This document shows, piece by piece, positions 1 to 7,900 of a stretch of DNA of 64,000 nucleotides; position 1 is the stretch's first letter, and the number at the start of each line of letters is the position of its first letter. A program made the translations under genes and the position numbers. The notes under the pieces were generated by a model, which made no database searches, had not been told where the DNA came from, and was given only the letters and a program-made list of their open reading frames with translations. Source of the DNA: UMGS1387 sp045540015. GTDB lineage: Bacteria; Bacillota; Clostridia; Oscillospirales; CAG-382. The stretch is from positions 1-64,000 of the forward strand of contig JAZQGP010000013.1 of NCBI GenBank assembly GCA_045540015.1, in the 5' to 3' direction.

Positions 1-233
1 ATGTTCTGAAAAGTTTGTATGAGCTTGCAAGGTTAAAATTCCAAAGCAGTACGGTAACTGATATGAGTGCCGTAACCGACAGAATTAAAAAAGAACTTTG
101 CAAATACGGAAACTGCGAAAAGGTTCCTCTTCCGCTTATGAGTAAAATCGTATCAAAATTTTATGTAGGCGGTGATAATGAACTGAAGATGAAACTTATC
201 AACGGAAAAATAATTACAAGGAGCGTGATATAA
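1..233 (+). CDS. C-terminal fragment of a probable recombinase (cut by window start)
   Basis: The reading frame is open from the window edge (first full codon at base 3) to a TAA at 231-233, so this is the 3' end of a longer gene. The visible 77 or so residues are basic and helical-looking, ending in a segment (KMKLINGKIITRS) resembling the extreme C-terminus of some large serine recombinases, where a short beta strand follows a coiled coil. It stops one base before the next recombinase starts, which fits the clostridial elements that carry two or three serine recombinases in tandem. The identity is an inference from position and this weak resemblance; no catalytic domain is visible. A TTG at 15 is in frame but is unlikely to be the true start. 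Confidence 0.45.
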   Translation, partial: VLKSLYELARLKFQSSTVTDMSAVTDRIKKELCKYGNCEKVPLPLMSKIVSKFYVGGDNELKMKLINGKIITRSVI

Positions 234-234
234 A

Positions 235-1869
235 ATGAGAGTAAAAGAAGTTAAAATGATTCCTGCAACACGAAATTTTCTTGAAAAAGACAGAAAGGCA
301 ATACTGAATGTTGGTGCATACTGCCGTGTCAGTACCGATACCGAGGAGCAGCAAGGTAGTTACAATTCACAGGTAACTCACTATACAGAAAAGATAAAAA
401 GCACTCCAGGTTGGAGATTTGTAAAAGTATACGGCGATGAAGGTATAAGCGGAACCAATGCAGATAACCGTCCCGGCTTTCAGGAAATGATGCAGGACTG
501 CGAAAACGGAAAACTCGATCTCATCATAACAAAATCCATATCAAGATTCTCACGAAATGTTACGGTCACACTTGAAGTTGCAAGAAAACTGAGAGATAAG
601 GATATAGGTATATTCTTCGAAAAAGAAAACCTAAACACCTTGCATTACACCTCGGAAAGCTTACTTGCAATATTCAGTTCGCTTGCACAGGCTGAAAGCG
701 AATCGATGAGCGAGAACATAAAGATGGGCAGAGAATTCAAATACAAAAATGGTGAATGCTGCTATAACATGGGCAAAGTATTTGGATTCAATCAAGATAG
801 TGATGGAATCGTAACAATCAACGCAGAACAAGCGGTGGTAGTGAAACATATGTATGAGGGCTACTTAAATGGAATGAGTATAGGCGGAATAATAAAGGAC
901 TTGCAAGAAAGGAAAATCCCAAGTCCTACAGGAAAGGAAAAATGGAGTCCCGGAACCGTTGAAAGAATTCTTTCAAGTGAGAAATACAAAGGAGACTTCC
1001 TTACCCGAAAGACATTCACAGTCGATCCTATATCAAAGAAGAAAAAGAAAAACACAGGTCAGGTTTCGCAATACCTTATCACAAATCATCATCCTGCAAT
1101 CATCGAGCCTGAAATGTTTGATATGGTACAAAGCGAAATGGCTCGAAGGGGTTGTATCAAAAAGAATGATAAGAAAAAACATTATGGAAAATATAGTGGT
1201 AAATTCCCGTTCAACAACCTCATTATATGTGGAGACTGCGGAGCGAAATATAGGCGAACTATGTGGGTAGAGAAAAATGGTGACAAAAAGCATGTGTGGC
1301 GATGTGTAAACCGCATACAGGACGGGAAAAAAGCCCACTGCAGACACTCTGTCTCCATAAATGACATATACCTGACCAAAAAGACCTTAGAAGCCATTAA
1401 CATCATCTACAAAAGCAGGTCGAGGGTAAAGGATATTTTGAAGTGCTCAATAGCAACCCTGATGGGTGATGCTGAACAGCCTATGATAACAGAAAACATG
1501 ACAAGGCTCGAAGAACTTTCCGACATTATGCGAGATGCTATATTCAAAAATGCAACAGGCGAAATGACACCCAAAGAGCTTGAGAAAATCTGCTATGAGG
1601 TGAAGACGGAATCGGAAAAGTTACGGAAGGAAAACGAAGAGCATGAAATGACAAGGAAAATGAAATCAGCAGAATCATCAAAGCTAAAACAAATCTTCAA
1701 GGCAGTAGATGAAATGGCTGAAGAACTGACCGAAATAGATAATACCCTTGTCCGTAACATCATAGAAAAAATGGAGGTGATATCAGAAGATAAACTAACC
1801 ATCTGGTTCATAGGCGACATTGCCTACGAGGTAGAATTACCTGAATTAAAAGTTCAAGAAAAATATTAA
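235..1869 (+). CDS. Large serine recombinase (site-specific integrase/excisionase)
   Basis: 544 residues. The N-terminal resolvase/invertase domain (about 25-165) begins AYCRVSTDTEEQQGSY, containing the catalytic serine, and continues with the conserved EGISGTNADNRPGF and SRFSRNV stretches. A recombinase domain follows (about 170-290), then a zinc beta-ribbon with CGDCG and a later WRC...C pair (about 335-380), and a C-terminal coiled-coil region rich in Glu/Lys. This order and length are standard for large serine integrases, which join attP and attB through a serine-DNA link. The start ATG lies one base after the upstream stop and has a good SD (AAGGAGC, 219-225). AT-rich codons (AGA, ATA, AAA) set it apart from the neighbouring chromosomal genes, consistent with acquisition. 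It probably moves the element whose end lies near 2270. Confidence 0.93.
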   Translation: MRVKEVKMIPATRNFLEKDRKAILNVGAYCRVSTDTEEQQGSYNSQVTHYTEKIKSTPGWRFVKVYGDEGISGTNADNRPGFQEMMQDCENGKLDLIITKSISRFSRNVTVTLEVARKLRDKDIGIFFEKENLNTLHYTSESLLAIFSSLAQAESESMSENIKMGREFKYKNGECCYNMGKVFGFNQDSDGIVTINAEQAVVVKHMYEGYLNGMSIGGIIKDLQERKIPSPTGKEKWSPGTVERILSSEKYKGDFLTRKTFTVDPISKKKKKNTGQVSQYLITNHHPAIIEPEMFDMVQSEMARRGCIKKNDKKKHYGKYSGKFPFNNLIICGDCGAKYRRTMWVEKNGDKKHVWRCVNRIQDGKKAHCRHSVSINDIYLTKKTLEAINIIYKSRSRVKDILKCSIATLMGDAEQPMITENMTRLEELSDIMRDAIFKNATGEMTPKELEKICYEVKTESEKLRKENEEHEMTRKMKSAESSKLKQIFKAVDEMAEELTEIDNTLVRNIIEKMEVISEDKLTIWFIGDIAYEVELPELKVQEKY

Positions 1870-1902
1870 AAAGGACTTGTAAAAAATTAAGAAATGTGTT
1901 AG

Positions 1903-1928
1903 AATAAATCCTGTAAAAAGGATTTATT
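1903..1928 (+). terminator. Hairpin just after the recombinase
   Basis: A perfect 9-bp stem (AATAAATCC / GGATTTATT) with a 7-base loop lies 34 bases after the recombinase stop. The following sequence is only moderately T-rich, so it may be a weak terminator or the first helix of a structured RNA that continues to 1991. Confidence 0.5.
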
Positions 1929-1939
1929 CTGTCTTTGGA

Positions 1940-1991
1940 ATTGATTAGGACGAAAGTCTGGAAACCCGCTTAAAATAAGGGCAAAATCAAT
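1940..1991 (+). other. Candidate folded RNA element
   Basis: A 7-bp closing helix (ATTGATT 1940-1946 with AATCAAT 1985-1991) encloses a short hairpin with a GAAA tetraloop (GGAC/GTCT around 1948-1959, one G-U pair) and a second hairpin (CCC..TT 1965-1971 with AAGGG 1977-1981, two-base bulge). This gives a compact three-way junction. It lies between the 1903 hairpin and a strong terminator at 2023. I do not recognise a known riboswitch or ribozyme. The pairing is worked out by eye and could be chance. Confidence 0.35.
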
Positions 1992-2022
1992 GCGACAGTA
2001 AAATTATATCGTACTTACATAA

Positions 2023-2057
2023 AAACAGTCAGGACTTTTGTCCCGACTGTTTTTTTA
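2023..2057 (+). terminator. Rho-independent terminator
   Basis: AACAGTC-A-GGAC pairs with GTCC-C-GACTGTT, a 12-position stem with one A-C mismatch and a TTTT loop, followed by a run of Ts. It ends transcription coming from the recombinase and the candidate RNA element. Confidence 0.85.
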
Positions 2058-2131
2058 TTATTGCAGTTAAAGATTTCAATCTTCGGCTTCTTTCCGTCCC
2101 GAACCAATTCGGGAGCAAGGGAGAACAAGCA

Positions 2132-2160
2132 GAAAAACACCATTCGGACTGGTGTTTTTT
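2132..2160 (+). terminator. Terminator-like hairpin in the element end
   Basis: AAAAACACCA and TGGTGTTTTT form a 10-bp stem around TTCGGAC, ending in six Ts. Two more hairpins lie close by: CCCGAA/TTCGGG at 2098-2113 and TTTTTCGG/CCGAAAAA at 2195-2215. Together they make 2060-2330 a dense run of short palindromes with no credible gene. Confidence 0.6.
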
Positions 2161-2246
2161 GCGACGTGAAGTCCCCAAAGCAACGAGAAGCGGCTTTTTC
2201 GGCTTGCCCGAAAAAACGATGCGACTATGCGACGGGACAGGGCTGC

Positions 2247-2274
2247 GGAGGTTCGAATCCTCACACTCCGACCA
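2247..2274 (+). other. tRNA 3'-end-like sequence (tRNA-Pro-like; possible attachment site)
   Basis: Bases 2247-2263 make a T-arm (GGAGG-TTCGAAT-CCTCA, last pair G-A mismatched). CACTCCG, a discriminator A and CCA follow, the 3' end common in Firmicutes proline tRNAs. No matching 5' acceptor strand (CGGAGTG) or anticodon arm is found in the preceding 400 bases, so this is not a whole tRNA. A tRNA 3' end without the rest, at the edge of a recombinase-bearing element, is the usual look of an attachment-site copy. Large serine integrases use tRNA genes less often than tyrosine integrases, so an older insertion by another element is also possible. Confidence 0.5.
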
Positions 2275-2295
2275 CGGACTGCGTCCGTTTCATGA

Positions 2296-2325
2296 AAAAA
2301 CGAGGTTTAAACAACCTCGTTTTTA
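2296..2325. terminator. Bidirectional terminator between the element and the GH2 gene
   Basis: AAAAACGAGGTT-TAAAC-AACCTCGTTTTT is a 12-bp perfect stem with A- and T-runs on the two sides, so it can act on both strands. It lies 14 bases beyond the stop of the leftward GH2 gene. Its core recurs at 49213-49233. Confidence 0.85.
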
Positions 2326-2338
2326 TGCTCTAACAGGA

Positions 2339-4669
2339 TTACTGCTTAATTTCCGGTTTGGCATCCACACAAGCCATCTTGCAGTTTTTGCTCCGGGCAA
2401 TAAGCGTAAATCCGGTATTCTTTTCCGGCTTTACCGCTACAGTAATTTTCCCCATATACATTTTCCGTTCCGGTTTTGCAACATTGATACAGTCGCAGTT
2501 GTCCGAGCCTGTTCCGACAATTCTTGCCGGTGCTGTGACTGAAAACTGCACAAATTCTTCTGCATCCGGCACCGTTCGTCCTTCCGAATCAAGACATTCA
2601 CAGGTGAAAAGAGCAATATCCCTGCCGTTGAATTTAAATTCATTGTCGAGTGTCAGCTTCAGGCTTTCGGGTTTTCCTGTAGTTTCACGCACATCGCTTG
2701 CCGCTTGCTTCCCGTCGACGTAACCGATTACCGTGATTTTACCCTCTTTGTACGGCACACGCCATTCACCGTGTCCGTATTTTTCTATTTGTTTTGTTCC
2801 AAGGCTGACTCCGTTCAAAAACAGCTCAAGCATGTCGCAATTGGTGTAAACGGTAACCGGAATTTCACGACCTTCCATTCCTCTGAAATTCCAATGAGGA
2901 ACTATATGCACCATTGGCTTTTCTGTCCAGTGGGACTTATTCTGATAAAACGCACCCTTCTTCTGCAGGAATAAATCAAGAGCCCCCGATTTTGAGCATA
3001 TCGCAGGCCATACAGCCTCGCCTCTGTGTTCTACTGCCGCCCATTGATAAGCCCCGATAACATAGGGCCTTTCCATAAGGAATTTCCATGTCTTTTCTCT
3101 GCCGAGAAACCACTCGTTTACATCCGCATCCGCATCTCTCATCCTGCCCGCATTATTTGTGTCGTAATTCCAGTCACGTGTTGTTCCCACTGCGCAGCAC
3201 TCGGAAGCTACAATTGCTTTTTGCGGGTACTTAGTGCGAACCTCATCATAGGAGCCGAGGTTGTAGTTTATTCCTATCACATCACAATAATCGTATACCG
3301 TGGAATTTTCCGGCTTTTTGTCCTGTGCTGCAAGAATGAAGCGAGTATTGTCAAGCTTTCTTATGTGTGCAGCTATGGCTCTGTGAAGCTTTTTTCCGGT
3401 TTGTGTTACATGCAAAGGTTCTTCGTTGCTTGTAGACCAGAAAATGACAGAAGGTCTGTTCCGGTCTCTTTTGACAAGCGATTCGACCTGTTCAAGTCCT
3501 TCCTTTGTGCTTTCAAACCATCTGACCTCGTCCATGACAAGAAAGCCTTCTTCATCGAGCGCGTCCATATAGCTTTCTGTCTGCTGATAATGACTCGTCC
3601 TGTAGCCGTTTGCTCCCATTTCCTTTATAAGCTTGATTTTGTATTTTGCAATGTTGTCGGGAATGGCAAGACCTGTTATTCCAAAGTCCTGATGTGCACA
3701 CACGCCTTTGATGATTGTTTTCTTTCCGTTTAGCAACAAGCCTTTGTCTGCGGAAATCTCCACCGTTCTGAAGCCTATGCGAGTGAAGCTTTCATCAATT
3801 TCCACGCCCTGCTTTTTTACAATGGTTCTTATTTTGTACAAATTCGGATTGTCGCAATCCCACAACAAAGGATTTTTTACAGCCGTCTTATACTTTAACG
3901 TGTTTTTGTCACGTGCAGGAATGATTCCCTTTCCGTCTGCCTTTGCGATCTCTTTACCAAAAGAGTCTGTAACAATACTTTCAACCATGACGTTGCAATC
4001 GTCATAAGACACATTCACAACAGTTGTTTCAAAATTTATTTCCCAGGAGCTTTCATCAAGCTTCCTGTACGGTGCATATACGCCCCACAAATCAATTGCG
4101 ACCTCTTCCGTAACAGTCAGATGCACATCACGGTAGATTCCTCCGCCCTGATACCACCAGCCCTCAAAGCTTTTTGCATTGACATACACGGCAAGGATAT
4201 TTTCTTTTTCTGTATAAATATAATCGGTTACGTCAATTTCAAAGGAGTTATATCTTGAAAAATTGCGGTACACAAGGCAGCCGTTCAGATAAATCTCTGC
4301 TTCTCCGGCAACACCGTCAAATCGCAGTGTTACACGCTTCCCGTCGCAATTGTCAATTCCGAAATGCTTTCTGTACCAAGCGTTTTCGTAACGGCAGTAG
4401 CCTAATGCATTGTTTTCATTTTCATCGAGATTCTGAGTAACAACGTAGTCGTGCGGCAAGCAGATGTTTTCCCAACGTTCCGTGTTCATTGCCCTTCCGG
4501 GAGCATAAAACGGGTCAGGTCTGTCAAAATAGTCATACGAAGCAGGTCCGACAATCTTTCGTTCGGTTTTACTCTGACTGTAAACAAGACCTTTCTGAGG
4601 CGGATTTTTATATTCAATATCGCCCTTGTGGAAAAGCCAACCGTCGTTCAACAAAATTTCTCTTCGCAA
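2339..4669 (-). CDS. Glycoside hydrolase family 2 (beta-galactosidase/beta-glucuronidase type)
   Basis: 776 residues with the GH2 order: N-terminal jelly-roll sugar-binding domain (about 60-190), immunoglobulin-like domain (about 190-300), TIM barrel (about 305-600) and C-terminal beta domains. The family signature NGKKTIIKGVCAHQDF is at about 314-329. The acid/base is Glu416 in STSNEEP, and the nucleophile is probably Glu490 in AIVASECC. There is no signal peptide, so it should act in the cytoplasm on imported oligosaccharides. The start is a TTG eight bases after AGAAGG; the nearby ATGs do not fit. Which sugar it cuts cannot be told from the sequence; galactose, glucuronate and mannose enzymes share this fold. 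It is divergently paired with the secreted GH99-like gene, suggesting a shared glycan substrate. Confidence 0.9.
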   Translation of the reverse strand: MRREILLNDGWLFHKGDIEYKNPPQKGLVYSQSKTERKIVGPASYDYFDRPDPFYAPGRAMNTERWENICLPHDYVVTQNLDENENNALGYCRYENAWYRKHFGIDNCDGKRVTLRFDGVAGEAEIYLNGCLVYRNFSRYNSFEIDVTDYIYTEKENILAVYVNAKSFEGWWYQGGGIYRDVHLTVTEEVAIDLWGVYAPYRKLDESSWEINFETTVVNVSYDDCNVMVESIVTDSFGKEIAKADGKGIIPARDKNTLKYKTAVKNPLLWDCDNPNLYKIRTIVKKQGVEIDESFTRIGFRTVEISADKGLLLNGKKTIIKGVCAHQDFGITGLAIPDNIAKYKIKLIKEMGANGYRTSHYQQTESYMDALDEEGFLVMDEVRWFESTKEGLEQVESLVKRDRNRPSVIFWSTSNEEPLHVTQTGKKLHRAIAAHIRKLDNTRFILAAQDKKPENSTVYDYCDVIGINYNLGSYDEVRTKYPQKAIVASECCAVGTTRDWNYDTNNAGRMRDADADVNEWFLGREKTWKFLMERPYVIGAYQWAAVEHRGEAVWPAICSKSGALDLFLQKKGAFYQNKSHWTEKPMVHIVPHWNFRGMEGREIPVTVYTNCDMLELFLNGVSLGTKQIEKYGHGEWRVPYKEGKITVIGYVDGKQAASDVRETTGKPESLKLTLDNEFKFNGRDIALFTCECLDSEGRTVPDAEEFVQFSVTAPARIVGTGSDNCDCINVAKPERKMYMGKITVAVKPEKNTGFTLIARSKNCKMACVDAKPEIKQ

Positions 4670-4704
4670 AATACAAACCTTCTTTCAATGCCTTAATTAA
4701 CCAC

Positions 4705-4734
4705 ATTATACAGTAATTGAAACGTGTTTTCAAT
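4705..4734 (-). promoter_or_regulatory. Sigma-A promoter of the GH2 gene with overlapping inverted repeat
   Basis: Read on the minus strand: TTGAAA (4728-4733), 17-base spacer, TATAAT (4705-4710). A perfect 7-5-7 inverted repeat, ATTGAAA-N5-TTTCAAT, spans 4716-4734 and covers the -35 box and part of the spacer. That is where a repressor would block RNA polymerase, so it is a good operator candidate; the regulator is not in the window. Confidence 0.7.
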
Positions 4735-4892
4735 ATGAAACATAAAAAAATTTTGAATTTGTAAATTTTATAATCTGTTGCGACACAATTGTTTGCCTGT
4801 TGCATTTTAATTCTTATAAAAAATGCCGAAATTTGTTTTCTTCATGAATATGTCGGGTTTCATTGTGCTTTGCAGTTGTTTATATGGTTCTA

Positions 4893-4921
4893 TTGACTTT
4901 TATTAATGATAATATTATAAT
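4893..4921 (+). promoter_or_regulatory. Sigma-A promoter of the 1,608-residue secreted protein
   Basis: TTGACT (4893-4898), a 17-base AT-rich spacer and TATAAT (4916-4921). It lies 37 bases ahead of the start codon, which has a strong SD (GGGAGG, 4945-4950). Confidence 0.75.
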
Positions 4922-4957
4922 AATTTTGTACATTACATTTGTGTGGGAGGTTGAAAG

Positions 4958-7900
4958 ATGCTTAAAAAAACGTTTGCAGTTATTTCAATAATGTTTGTGA
5001 TGACTATAACAATCAGTGCAAAAGCAACAGATTTTTTTCTGGATGAAAATAAAGTGAGCTTCCCCGACGGTGTTGACAGAGAATGCGTTTTGATGATTGC
5101 AAGCTATACGGGCGAAAAGCTTGTCGACTCAAAAGTAAAGCCGCTTGAGATAACAAATTCTGCTATCGAGGTGCCTGTTTCGGAACTTGGACTTAATGTT
5201 ATGTCAGTCGACACACTGAAGGCGTTTTTGTTCTCTGACACCGAAAAGTTCGAACCCTTGTGTGTCAACCGCAGATTAAGCCTTGACGGAAAGAACACGC
5301 GTGATGCATATCTTCTTGCACAGTCAATCGGCAATTTTAACAACCCTATTCTCAGTATAGGCAGAACCCCTGTTGAAAACATTATCGGCGGATGGGTGCT
5401 TGATAACAGAGGCGGTGTGCCGAGAATGTCAATTGAAGAGCCCGTAACGACTATACAGGATATCAGCACGACCGAGGGAACAGCCTTTATCCGTGAGTTT
5501 AACAAGATGACACGGGATATTATCCGTGCGGACTTCTATGCATCAACCTCGGGCAACGGATTTTTTGCGGAATTCCGTGACGAAAACGACAGCTCTGTTT
5601 ATAAGATTGAAGCTATAGACGGCAAGTGGCAGGTGCTTTGCAAGAACGGGAAATACACCGCACTTTCCGAAAAGGTAAAATTCAACCAGACCGTACGCTT
5701 CAGGGTTTATATTGATTTGGTAAACGGTGTAAGCAAGACTTACATAAACGACACGTATTTCGGTGAGCATGAGCTTTTGTCGGACAACGTGCTGAGTTTC
5801 AGATTTGCCTCCGAAAAGGAAAGCTTTGTAAGCTACACTCCATCACACATGCAGTTTACAGCAAACTATGCAGTTATTGAGGAGTTTCAGCTTTTCCATC
5901 CCTTGAAGGTGTACGGATGGAAAAAGGCAGGCAGTTGTTCCTTTACTAATAATATAGTTGTAATGAACGCAGATTCATCTCTGTCAAAGAGCTTTGATCC
6001 AATTGATGTAAAGTACGCGGCGGAAAGCCAGATAAGAGTTAAAACGGGACAGGATGCAGCAATGCTTGTGAAGGCCGGAGACATCGTTGCGGCAAAAATT
6101 TCTTTCAGCGAAAATGCTCTTTATGCAAACGGGCAAAAACTGTATACAATGAAGTATCCCGATATGTGGTATAAGGTTCGCATTGCGGGAAATCCGTCTT
6201 CGGGCTTTGCCGATATATACCTTAACGGACGTGTTATAGGAACTGTTCCGCTGTACACTTCAGATCCAATTGACGGCTTTGAAATCTCTACGACCGGCGG
6301 AAACGTTTCCTTTGATAACATTAAGGTGTTTGCTCTTGCCGAGCACGAGGACTACGTTCCCGAGCCCGAAACAAAGGCAAGCTTTGATGACTATATTACT
6401 GCAGTAAATATTTGCTCGCTTTGGAAAAACACGGGCTACAGTGCAGGCTGGGGCTGTATTTCACCATATGATGAAAATAAACCCGTTCTCGGATATTACG
6501 ATGAGGGTGTTCCCGAAACTGCCGACTGGGAAATAAAGTACATGGTTGAGCACGGAATAGACGTGCAGAGCTTCTGTTGGTACAACAATGCGTCAAACGG
6601 TCCTGTGAAAACACCATGGGGCGGAGAACATCTGCATGACGGATACATGTATGCAAAGTATTCCGACTACATGAAATACATGATAATGTGGGAAACAAAT
6701 GCAACAGGATGTAATTCGGCGCAGTTCAGAAACTATATTGTTCCGTTCTGGTTTGAAAATTATTTTCTTGACGACAGGTATCTTAAAATTGACAATAAAA
6801 TCGTAATCAACGCATGGAGTGTCGGAAATCTCATAACGGACAAATATTTCGGAAGCTATGAAGGACTCAAAGCTGAAATGGACTATTTGCAAAGTGTTGC
6901 AAAGGAACACGGCTTTGATGGAGTAATTCTTCTCACATCTATTACAGATGACTCCAAAATATACGAGTGCGGCTTTGTCGGAAGTATGGCATATAACTGG
7001 GGCCAGTACGGTTTCCTTTATGACCGCAATGTAAGCCAGAATACAGAGCGTGCAAAGCTTGCCGAGAAAAACGGATATTATCATATCCCGACAGTAAGTA
7101 TTGGCTTTAACGGTGTGCCTTGGGGATATATTAGAATGCCCAACATAACCGTGGAAGATTATAAAAAATCTCACGAATGGGTAAAGAACACATATCTTCC
7201 GACCTATGCCAAAGATGGCTGGCAGCAAAAGCTGGTATGGCTGTCTACATGGAACGAATACGGTGAAGGCACATATATAATGCCTGCAGAGCTTTGCGGC
7301 TTTGGTTATCTTGATGCCGTAAGAAGCGCATATACAGGGCTTTCCGACGAGCATACGGATATTACCCCTTCTGAAAACCAGCTTGAGCGTATAACGCATC
7401 TGTTCCCGCAATATGCAAGAAGACTTGTAAGAGTCAGAGGCGGAGTTGAAAACACAGCAAATTTAGGAGCAGTAGTAAAGACGATTACCTTCGGAAGCCT
7501 TACCAACAGACCGACATACAACAATGCTACAATCAAAGTGAGCGGTGGGTTGTATTCCGGCGGAACCATCACCGGTACGTCAAAGAACCATGACCCGATT
7601 ATTTATATGCCGGGAATTTCCTCAAGCTCTCCTGTTGATATTTCAAATGTTGATTCCGTGAGAGTTACGGCAAAAGTTCCCAAAGGCTCTACAATTCAGC
7701 TGTTCTATGCCACAGATGAATATCCGGCAAATGATGCTTCAACAGCCGAAAGACAGTCTGTATATACCGTTGCGCTGACAGATCAAACCGCCGTATATGA
7801 ATTCCCTGTTTCGCAGAATGAATCATGGAGCGGAAAGCTGACAAGTTTAAGACTTGACCCGACTGTTTTCCCGAATGCCCAGTTCTACATTCAAAGTGTT

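Noticed and set aside
1940..1991. Hammerhead ribozyme
   Set aside because: The GAAA loop is suggestive, but the conserved CTGANGA core is not present and the G at the catalytic place is missing.
2061..2542. Two overlapping rightward frames of about 90 and 127 codons
   Set aside because: They read through hairpins, the tRNA-like 3' end and the terminator into the end of the GH2 gene. The peptide similarity they would show to database entries comes from translating tRNA sequence.
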